From CADEED01 sp035761265 (lineage in GTDB: Bacteria > Pseudomonadota > Gammaproteobacteria > Steroidobacterales > Steroidobacteraceae): 13,056 nucleotides of DNA. Of the stretch, positions 8,255 to 13,056 are shown piece by piece; the stretch's first letter is position 1, and each line of letters begins with the position of its first letter. Location of the stretch: assembly GCA_035761265.1 (NCBI GenBank), contig DASTRL010000287.1, positions 1 through 13,056 on the forward strand, read 5' to 3'. The position numbers and the translations under genes were made by a program. Under the pieces are notes generated by a model that made no database searches, was not told where the DNA came from, and saw only the letters and a list, made by a program, of their open reading frames with translations.

Positions 8255-8620
8255 TCAGGCGGCGAGAGTCGCCTGCGCCTTGGCGACGAGCTGGTCGGGC
8301 GAGACGGGCTTGACCATGTAGTCGACCGCGCCCTGCCTCAGACCCCAGATCTTGTCGGTTTCCTGCCCCTTGGAGGTGACCATGATGATGGGGATGGTCT
8401 TGGTCTTCGGATCGTTCGACAGCGTGCGCGTGGCCTGGTAGCCGTTCACGCCCGGCATCACGACGTCCATGAAAATCAGGTCCGGGGTCATTTCGCGCGC
8501 CATGCGCACGCCCTCGGCGCCGTCGTTGGCGGTCGCGGTCTGATAGCCGGATTTTTCCAGTGCCTTCTTCATGACGTGCACTTCGGTCGGGGAATCATCC
8601 ACGATCAAAATGAGAGCCAT
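8255..8620 (-). CDS. pilH: PilH single-domain response regulator
   Basis: This 121-residue stand-alone CheY-like receiver is phosphorylated by ChpA. In P. aeruginosa, PilH is linked to pilus retraction and to dampening the pathway. All receiver residues are present: Asp8 and Asp9 (metal-binding acidic pair), Asp52 in IFMDVVMPG (phosphoacceptor), Thr82 in IIMVTSK, and Lys104 in YMVKPVSPDQL. There is no output domain. The tryptophan in DKIWGLRQGA (residue 92) and the KPVSPDQL ending are typical of PilH as I know the family, and separate it from the pilG product. It starts 2 bases after the pilG stop, and its ribosome-binding site (GAGG, 5 bases upstream) lies inside the end of pilG, so the two are probably translationally coupled. 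Confidence 0.95.
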   Translation of the reverse strand: MALILIVDDSPTEVHVMKKALEKSGYQTATANDGAEGVRMAREMTPDLIFMDVVMPGVNGYQATRTLSNDPKTKTIPIIMVTSKGQETDKIWGLRQGAVDYMVKPVSPDQLVAKAQATLAA

Positions 8621-8622
8621 AC

Positions 8623-9018
8623 TTACCTCGCGCCGACGTGTGTCTCGATGGCGGACAGCAGCTCGTCCTTCGTGAAGGGCTTCGTGAGGTAGTACTCCGA
8701 CCCCACGATGCGCCCGCGAGCGCGATCGAACAGACCATCCTTCGAAGACAGCATGATCACCGGAATCGATTTGAAGACCTTGTTGTGCTTGATCAGCGAG
8801 CAGGTCTGGTAGCCATCGAGCCGCGGCATCATGATGTCGACGAACACGATGTCGGGCGTGTAGTCGGCCACCTTCGCGAGCGCGTCGAACCCGTCGACGG
8901 CCGTGTACACCTCGCAGCCTTCCTTGGCCAACAGCGTCTCCGCCGTCTTGCGGATGGTCTTGCTGTCGTCGATGACGAGAACTTTCAAACCCTTGAGGTG
9001 GGAGCTGGTGTCGTTCAC
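8623..9018 (-). CDS. pilG: PilG single-domain response regulator (GTG start)
   Basis: This CheY-like receiver is 131 residues from the GTG start. In P. aeruginosa, PilG acts with the extension motor and upstream of cAMP production. Receiver residues are Asp17/Asp18 (VIDDSKTIRKTAETLL), phosphoacceptor Asp61 (VFVDIMMPRLDGYQTC), Ser91 and Lys113 (YLTKPFTKDELL). The segment SSKDGLFDRARGRIVGSEYY (91-110) is characteristic of PilG and clearly differs from PilH. I chose GTG at 9018 because AGGAGAGG lies 7 bases upstream and because family members begin about 10 residues before KVLVIDDS. A longer in-frame ATG at 9108 would add 30 Arg-rich residues with no family counterpart and would place the start in the AT-rich presumed promoter. 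It is the first gene of the leftward operon. Confidence 0.94.
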   Translation of the reverse strand: MNDTSSHLKGLKVLVIDDSKTIRKTAETLLAKEGCEVYTAVDGFDALAKVADYTPDIVFVDIMMPRLDGYQTCSLIKHNKVFKSIPVIMLSSKDGLFDRARGRIVGSEYYLTKPFTKDELLSAIETHVGAR

Positions 9019-9025
9019 ACGCAAA

Positions 9026-9033
9026 CCTCTCCT
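9026..9033 (-). promoter_or_regulatory. Ribosome-binding site deciding the pilG start
   Basis: On the minus strand this reads AGGAGAGG and lies 7 bases before the GTG at 9018. It decides in favour of the GTG over the upstream ATG at 9108, which has no comparable sequence. Confidence 0.8.
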
Positions 9034-9063
9034 GGACAAACGAAAAGCGTCATTCCGACCGCT

Positions 9064-9069
9064 ATTAAA
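9064..9069 (-). promoter_or_regulatory. Candidate -10 element for the pilG operon
   Basis: On the minus strand this reads TTTAAT, five of six matches to the sigma-70 -10 consensus, and would start transcription about 40 bases before the pilG GTG. I find no good -35 at 16-18 bases; the nearest TTGCCG (9083-9088) is only 13 bases away. Either activation is needed or this is not the real promoter. Low confidence. Confidence 0.25.
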
Positions 9070-9120
9070 ATGCGGCGCGGAACGGCAAGCTGTGGGGCGT
9101 TTTAACATATAGGAATACCC

Positions 9121-9143
9121 CCGGCTATGCCGGTCACGTCACG
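9121..9143. repeat. Inverted repeat CCGGC-TAT-GCCGG plus tandem TCACG in the divergent spacer
   Basis: A perfect 5-base inverted repeat with a 3-base centre covers 9121-9133, followed directly by two copies of TCACG (9134-9143). It sits 22 bases before the gshB ATG and about 100 bases before pilG, in the only intergenic region of the window. It could be an operator for either direction or a small hairpin in the gshB leader. At this GC content a 5-base stem can occur by chance, so the functional reading is an inference. Confidence 0.35.
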
Positions 9144-9154
9144 TTTTTGAGGAC

Positions 9155-9158
9155 GGAG
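9155..9158 (+). promoter_or_regulatory. Ribosome-binding site deciding the gshB start
   Basis: GGAG lies 6 bases before the ATG at 9165. It supports that ATG over the in-frame TTG at 9147, which would add six residues not expected in the family. Confidence 0.7.
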
Positions 9159-9164
9159 TTGGTG

Positions 9165-10139
9165 ATGCCAAAAGCCCTAAGTCTCGCGGTCGTGATGGAC
9201 CCGATCGCGAAGATCAAATTTGCGAAGGACTCCACACTTGCCATGTTGCTTGCGGCGTCCGCTCGTGGCTGGAAGCTCACCTACTTCGAGCAGTCCGACC
9301 TGTTCCTGCGCGACGGCGTCGCCCTCGGCCACGGTCGCTCGTTGACCGTCCACGACGATTCCCGGAAGTGGTTCGAGCTCGGCGAGTCGCAGGTGTACAA
9401 GCTCGGCGAATTCGACTGCGTGTTCATGCGCAAGGATCCGCCCTTCGATGCCGAGTACATCTACACCACGTACATCCTGGAGCGCGCCGAGCTGCAGGGC
9501 GCCCTCGTCGCGAACAAGCCGCAGGGGTTGCGCGACATGAACGAGAAGGTGTTCACGGCCTGGTTCCCGCAGTGCTGCGCACCCACGTTGATCACGCGCT
9601 CGGCCACCGACATCAGGGCCTTCGCCGTCGAGCACGGCCGCATCGTCATCAAGCCGCTGCACGGCATGGGCGGGAGGTCGATATTCGTGACCGACCAGGG
9701 CGACAAGAATCTGCCGGTGATCATCGAGACCCTGACCGACTACGGCCAGCAATTCGCCATCGCGCAGCGCTACCTGCCGGAGATCGCCGCGACCGGCGAC
9801 TCGCGCGTGCTGCTCATCGACGGCGAGCCGGTCCCCTACGCCCTCGCCCGGATCCCGCTGCCCACGGACAACCGCGGCAACCTGGCCGCCGGCGCCAGGG
9901 GCGTGGGCCGCGAGCTCACCGAGCGCGATCGCTGGCTCGCGTCGGAGATCGGCCCGGTGCTCGCCGAGCGCGGCATGGTGTTCGTGGGCCTCGACGTGAT
10001 CGGCGGTTTCGTGACCGAGATCAACGTCACGAGTCCGACAGGAATACGTGAACTCGACCAGCAGTTCGGGCTCAATATCGGAGCCATGGTGATCGAAGCT
10101 TTTGAACGCCGCGTAGGCGGCAGGAGCACGCCTGGATGA
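9165..10139 (+). CDS. gshB: Glutathione synthetase, ATP-grasp family
   Basis: This 324-residue protein should be the cytoplasmic enzyme that joins gamma-glutamylcysteine and glycine using ATP, the second step of glutathione synthesis. Family landmarks in order are VVMDPIAKIKFAKDSTLAML (9-28), MRKDPPFDAEYIYTTYILE (88-106), the ATP-grasp lysine and glycine loop in VIKPLHGMGGRSIF (161-174), GDSRVLLIDGEP (211-222), and the metal/substrate-binding EINVTSPTGIRELD (285-298). Length agrees with E. coli GshB (about 316). The glycine loop reads KPLHGMGG where KPLDGMGG is usual, a single His-for-Asp change. The gene is the first of the rightward run, divergent from pilG, and its TGA overlaps the next ATG by 4 bases. 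The same gshB-pilG divergence is known in Pseudomonas. Confidence 0.96.
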   Translation: MPKALSLAVVMDPIAKIKFAKDSTLAMLLAASARGWKLTYFEQSDLFLRDGVALGHGRSLTVHDDSRKWFELGESQVYKLGEFDCVFMRKDPPFDAEYIYTTYILERAELQGALVANKPQGLRDMNEKVFTAWFPQCCAPTLITRSATDIRAFAVEHGRIVIKPLHGMGGRSIFVTDQGDKNLPVIIETLTDYGQQFAIAQRYLPEIAATGDSRVLLIDGEPVPYALARIPLPTDNRGNLAAGARGVGRELTERDRWLASEIGPVLAERGMVFVGLDVIGGFVTEINVTSPTGIRELDQQFGLNIGAMVIEAFERRVGGRSTPG

Positions 10140-11047
10140 GCTCGCGCGCGCTGCAGCTGCGCGAAGGCTTCGCCCCGTCGCGCGACCGGCTCACCACCAC
10201 GGTGTTCATGGCCGCGCTGGTGCACGGCGTCATCATCGTGGGAGTGACCTTCGGCGGCGTGAAGCAGGAGGGCCAGGGCGCGCCGGGGCTGGAAGTGCTG
10301 ATCGTGTCCGACGACGTGCCGGAAGCCCGCAAGAACGACTCCGCCACCTACCTGGCCCAGCGAACGCAGCTGGGCTCCGGCAATGCCGACACGCCCGAGG
10401 CGCGCAGCCCGCGCGCCGCCGCCGAACACGCCGCCAACAACGGGCGCGCCGATGGCACCGCGCTGCTGGATGACGCCGGCGCGCTGATGGCCACGGCCGA
10501 CGGCCGCGTGCTAACTACCAGCGCGCCGATGCCGGAGATCATGTACTTCGCACCGCCCGCGAGCCTCGTGGACCGGCCGGAGGTGCCGGTGCTGGCGGAA
10601 GGCAACAGCGAGCGCGACAAGCTCGGCGTCGACGACGCCGACGAGCAGAAGGTGCGCGGCCCGCAGCGCGATGAATTGTGGGTCACGCCCGACACCCGGG
10701 AAGCACTGGTCGCACCCTACCTGGTGGCATGGCGCACCAAGATCGAACGCCTCGGGACCATGAACTACCCGCAGGCCGCCTGGCGCGCGCCTGGCACGCG
10801 CAATCCGGATGTGGAGGTGGTCATCCTGGCCGATGGCACGCTCGAATCCGCGAGCATCGTCCATTCCAGCGGCTCGCCGAAACTCGACCAGGCTGCCGTC
10901 GACATATTGAAACTCGCCAGCCCGTTCGATCCTTTTCCGAAGGATCTCGCCGACCGATACCGCCTGTTGCGTTTCACATACGGGTGGGAATTTGCGGGTG
11001 GCCACGTAAGGCGCGGCACGGTGACCGCGCCGGCGGATTCACAGTAG
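10136..11047 (+). CDS. tonB: TonB-like energy transducer at the tonB3 position
   Basis: This 303-residue inner-membrane protein has one N-terminal membrane helix at about 20-41 (centre FMAALVHGVIIVGVTFGG) and a C-terminal TonB domain at about 194-286, with YPQAAW (211-216), VEVVILADGTLESASIVHSS (226-245) and LDQAAVDILKLASPF (250-264). Helix residue His30 matches the conserved TonB histidine, but the usual Ser four residues earlier is Ala26. The middle (about 45-190) is acidic and Ala/Asp/Arg-rich, without the long Pro/Lys stretch of classical TonB. No exbB or exbD is in the window. The gene sits exactly where P. aeruginosa has tonB3, which is reported to be needed for twitching motility, so a role linked to the adjacent pilus system is an inference from position. 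It overlaps gshB by 4 bases. Confidence 0.85.
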   Translation: MSSRALQLREGFAPSRDRLTTTVFMAALVHGVIIVGVTFGGVKQEGQGAPGLEVLIVSDDVPEARKNDSATYLAQRTQLGSGNADTPEARSPRAAAEHAANNGRADGTALLDDAGALMATADGRVLTTSAPMPEIMYFAPPASLVDRPEVPVLAEGNSERDKLGVDDADEQKVRGPQRDELWVTPDTREALVAPYLVAWRTKIERLGTMNYPQAAWRAPGTRNPDVEVVILADGTLESASIVHSSGSPKLDQAAVDILKLASPFDPFPKDLADRYRLLRFTYGWEFAGGHVRRGTVTAPADSQ

Positions 11048-11059
11048 ACTGCCGCGCAT

Positions 11060-11623
11060 ATGGCCGGCACCACGAGTCTGTCGAATCACCTGCTGATCGC
11101 GATGCCCCAGCTCACCGATCCGAACTTCTCGCAGACGGTCTCGCTGATCTGCGAACACGGTGAGAAAGGCGCGCTGGGCATCGTGCTCAACCGGCCGCTG
11201 TCGATGACGCTCAACGAAGTGTTCGAGCAGATGAAGATCGAGCCTACCGACCGGCGCGCGGCCGAGCTGCCGGTGCTGCGCGGCGGTCCCGTGCACCAGG
11301 ATCGCGGCTTCGTGCTGCATCGGCCCGGTGGCGATTGGGACTCGACGCACCGCATCTCCGATTCCATCCAGGTCACCACCTCGCGCGACGTGCTCGCGGC
11401 CATGGCCACCGGCACCGGCCCCGAAAAAGCGTTCATCGCGCTGGGCTATGCGGGCTGGGAGGCCGGCCAGCTCGAGCGCGAGATGCTCGACAACTCCTGG
11501 CTGTCGGTGCCGGCGGATGAAAGCGTGATCTTCGACCTGCCCTACGAGGAGCGCTGGCTCGCCTCGCTGCGGTTGCTCGGCGTCGAAGCCGGGCAGCTCA
11601 CCTCGTTCTCCGGTCATGCCTGA
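11060..11623 (+). CDS. yqgE: YqgE/AlgH family protein
   Basis: This 187-residue soluble protein is of the UPF0301 (YqgE/AlgH, DUF179) family, whose biochemical role is not established. The N-terminal signature is clear: LSNHLLIAMPQLTDPNFSQT (7-26), ICEHGEKGALGIVLNRPL (30-47), then LRGGPVHQDRGFVLH (73-87), which holds the family's GGP motif, and LGYAGWEAGQLEREM (128-142). Length matches the family. It begins 13 bases after the tonB stop with no obvious ribosome-binding site, and its last 8 bases overlap ruvX. The yqgE-yqgF pair is a widely conserved arrangement in proteobacteria. The older name algH came from an alginate-regulation claim in Pseudomonas, which the sequence itself cannot support. 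Confidence 0.95.
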   Translation: MAGTTSLSNHLLIAMPQLTDPNFSQTVSLICEHGEKGALGIVLNRPLSMTLNEVFEQMKIEPTDRRAAELPVLRGGPVHQDRGFVLHRPGGDWDSTHRISDSIQVTTSRDVLAAMATGTGPEKAFIALGYAGWEAGQLEREMLDNSWLSVPADESVIFDLPYEERWLASLRLLGVEAGQLTSFSGHA

Positions 11624-12056
11624 CAAGGCAGCGACCGTCCTCGCACTCGACTTCGGACTCAAGAGAATTGGCATCGCCAGCGGTGACACGCTGACGCGCA
11701 GTGCGCGTCCGCGCGGCGCCATCGGCAACGGCACCGGCGGACCCGACTGGCCCGCCCTGCAACGCGTGCTCGACGACCTGCGCCCCGAGCGCATCGTGGT
11801 CGGGGAGCCCTATAATGCCGACGGCTCCGTGAGCACACTCACCGAACACGCGCGCCGCTTCGCCGCCGACCTCAAGCAACGTTGCGCCCTGCCCGTCGAC
11901 CTCGTCGATGAACGCTGGTCCTCGCAGGATGCCGAAGAGCGGCTGCGCGCGGCGCGGGCGAGCGGGCTCAAGAGGCGGCGCGTGACGGCCGCGGACATCG
12001 ATGCCACCGCGGCTGCGGTGATCCTGGAACGCTGGTTTTCCTCGCATCTAGGTTGA
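11616..12056 (+). CDS. ruvX: RuvX/YqgF Holliday junction resolvase-like protein, pre-16S rRNA nuclease family
   Basis: This 146-residue protein has an RNase H-like fold and belongs to the family described both as a putative Holliday junction resolvase and as the nuclease maturing the 16S rRNA 5' end. The conserved acidic positions are present: Asp12 in LDFGLKRIGIA, Glu64 in IVVGEPYNADGS, Glu99 in VDERWSSQDAEERL, and Asp129 in ADIDATAAAVIL. VVGEP differs from the common VVGLP, a variation I regard as minor. Length is typical. The ATG overlaps the end of yqgE by 8 bases in another frame, and the stop lies 1 base before pyrB, which suggests coupled translation. In P. aeruginosa pyrR lies between this gene and pyrB; here it is absent. 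Confidence 0.95.
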   Translation: MPDKAATVLALDFGLKRIGIASGDTLTRSARPRGAIGNGTGGPDWPALQRVLDDLRPERIVVGEPYNADGSVSTLTEHARRFAADLKQRCALPVDLVDERWSSQDAEERLRAARASGLKRRRVTAADIDATAAAVILERWFSSHLG

Positions 12057-12057
12057 T

Positions 12058-13011
12058 ATGACTGAACAGACTAGAGCCAACGGCACACTTCGACATCTGC
12101 TGACCCTCGAAGGATTGACGCGCGCGCAGATCGAATCACTGCTGGCCCGCGCGCAGAAGTTCGTGAAACCGGTCGGCGAACCGCCGGTGCAGAACAAGAG
12201 CCTGGCCGGCGTGACCGTGGCGAACATGTTCACGGAGCCCTCGACGCGCACGCGCGTGTCCTTCGAGCTCGCCGCGAAGCGGCTCGGCGCCGATGTCGTC
12301 AACCTCGAAGTACAGCTGTCCTCGCGCGTCAAGGGCGAGAGCATGCTGGATACCATCTACACGCTCGAAGCCTGCCACGTCGACGTGTTCGTGATCCGCG
12401 ATGCCGAATCGGGCGTCCCGGGGCTGGTTGCATCGCACGTGAAGCCGCACGTGAGCGTGCTGTCGGCCGGTGAAGCGCACGTGGCGCATCCCACGCAGGG
12501 ACTGCTCGATGCGCTCACCATCCAGCAGCGCAAGGGCAGTTTCGATGGGCTCAAGGTGGCCATCGTCGGCGACGTCAGGCACTCGCGCGTGGCGCGCTCG
12601 GCCTGGCACGTGCTGACCACGCTCGGCGTCGCGGAGCTGCGCATCGTCGCGCCGAAGGCGCTGATGCCCGACGCCGGCGAATTCGCGGGTTGCGAGCGGA
12701 TCAGCTCACTCGATTCCGGAATCGTCGGAGTCGACGTGGTGATGATGTTGCGCATCCAGAAGGAGCGCATGGCGACCGCGCAGATCCCGGACGCCGACCG
12801 CTACTTCGCGAAATTCGGCCTGTCATCCGAACGGCTGGCGAAGGCCCGGCCGGATGCCATCGTCATGCATCCGCAGCCGATGAACCGCGGCATCGAGATC
12901 GCCTCCGACGTCGCGGACGGCCCGCAATCGGTGATCCGCGACCAGGTGCGCAACGGCGTCGCCGTGCGCATGGCGGTGCTCGAGGCGGTCATCGAGGGGC
13001 GCAGGTCGTGA
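12058..13011 (+). CDS. pyrB: Aspartate carbamoyltransferase catalytic subunit
   Basis: This 317-residue enzyme condenses carbamoyl phosphate with aspartate, the committed step of pyrimidine synthesis. Active-site features are the carbamoyl-phosphate loop EPSTRTR (60-66), Lys92 in SSRVKGES, Arg114 in VIRD, HPTQ (144-147), Arg177 in GDVRHSRVARS, Arg232 and Gln234 in MLRIQKER, and HPQPMNRGIEI (271-281), where HPGP is more usual. The length fits the catalytic chain of class A or B enzymes. No pyrI follows, and the tight link to another downstream gene is what is seen where PyrB pairs with a PyrC-like subunit. That pairing is an inference here. It begins 1 base after the ruvX stop with only a weak AGG upstream, and no pyrR or leader attenuator is visible in front of it. 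Confidence 0.97.
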   Translation: MTEQTRANGTLRHLLTLEGLTRAQIESLLARAQKFVKPVGEPPVQNKSLAGVTVANMFTEPSTRTRVSFELAAKRLGADVVNLEVQLSSRVKGESMLDTIYTLEACHVDVFVIRDAESGVPGLVASHVKPHVSVLSAGEAHVAHPTQGLLDALTIQQRKGSFDGLKVAIVGDVRHSRVARSAWHVLTTLGVAELRIVAPKALMPDAGEFAGCERISSLDSGIVGVDVVMMLRIQKERMATAQIPDADRYFAKFGLSSERLAKARPDAIVMHPQPMNRGIEIASDVADGPQSVIRDQVRNGVAVRMAVLEAVIEGRRS

Positions 13012-13056
13012 GCGCATTGCCCCAGGAGGATGCAGGCCGCAGCGCCGGCGTACATC
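13008..13056 (+). CDS. Start of a downstream gene, cut by the window end (pyrC-like by position)
   Basis: A GTG at 13008 overlaps the pyrB stop (GTGA) and has GAGGGG 8 bases upstream (12994-12999), a good start context. It opens 16 codons (VSALPQEDAGRSAGVH) before the window ends. These residues do not identify a product. In P. aeruginosa the gene after pyrB is a dihydroorotase-like pyrC homologue, so that is the likeliest identity by synteny only. An alternative ATG at 13030 in another frame (MQAAAPAYI) follows directly on an AGGAGG with no spacing and is less convincing as a start, but cannot be excluded. Confidence 0.45.
   Translation, partial: MSALPQEDAGRSAGVH

Noticed and set aside
9091..9106. 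Possible CRP/Vfr-type site (TGTGG-N6-TTAAC), of interest because Vfr and cAMP are tied to Pil-Chp signalling.
   Set aside because: The second half-site matches TCACA poorly, so the resemblance is not better than chance.
9019..9108. Longer pilG start at the ATG at 9108.
   Set aside because: It would add 30 Arg-rich residues absent from the family and place the start in the presumed promoter; the GTG at 9018 has a strong ribosome-binding site.
13024..13056. ATG at 13030 (MQAAAPAYI) as the start of the downstream gene.
   Set aside because: The AGGAGG directly abuts the ATG with no spacing; the GTG at 13008 has better spacing and the overlap style of the operon. Kept only as an alternative.
1..13056. 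CRISPR arrays, insertion sequences, tRNA or rRNA genes, toxin-antitoxin or defence genes.
   Set aside because: The window is filled by recognisable conserved genes with tight junctions; no direct-repeat array, transposase motif or tRNA-like fold was seen.

Overview
The window is GC-rich, almost fully coding, and reads as chromosome of a gammaproteobacterium. The gene order is the one known from Pseudomonas aeruginosa, where pyrB, pyrR, yqgF, yqgE, tonB3 and gshB lie next to pilG-pilH-pilI-pilJ-pilK-chpA-chpB-chpC. Several differences (no pyrR, no pilK, no chpB, a shorter ChpA and a much shorter PilJ) argue against Pseudomonas itself. Xanthomonadales- or Steroidobacter-like lineages are possible, but the sequence alone does not settle this.

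Left part, minus strand, about 9018 down to 53: a type IV pilus chemosensory (Pil-Chp) operon in the order pilG, pilH, pilI, pilJ, chpA, chpC. Junctions are 2, 14, -4, 3 and 8 bases, so it is almost certainly one transcript. PilJ is the receptor, PilI and ChpC are CheW-type couplers, ChpA is a very large hybrid histidine kinase with several phosphotransfer domains, and PilG and PilH are single-domain response regulators. In studied relatives this pathway controls twitching motility, pilus extension and retraction, and cAMP signalling.

Middle, 9019-9164: the only real intergenic region, a divergent spacer between pilG and gshB. It is AT-richer than the rest and holds a short perfect inverted repeat and a tandem TCACG.

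Right part, plus strand, 9165 to the end: gshB, a tonB-like gene (tonB3 position), yqgE, ruvX (yqgF), pyrB, and the first codons of one more gene (pyrC-like by position only). They overlap or nearly touch and look co-transcribed. They cover glutathione synthesis, an energy transducer linked by synteny to twitching, a conserved YqgE/RuvX pair, and pyrimidine synthesis.

The most notable points are a PilJ with two membrane helices but essentially no periplasmic sensor domain, the absence of both adaptation enzymes from the operon, a reduced set of phosphotransfer domains in ChpA with one HTLAG variant, and a 9-base word (CTAACTACC) found three times in unrelated reading frames and both orientations. 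I see no mobile element, CRISPR array, RNA gene, prophage or defence system. No gene-free stretch exceeds 300 bases.
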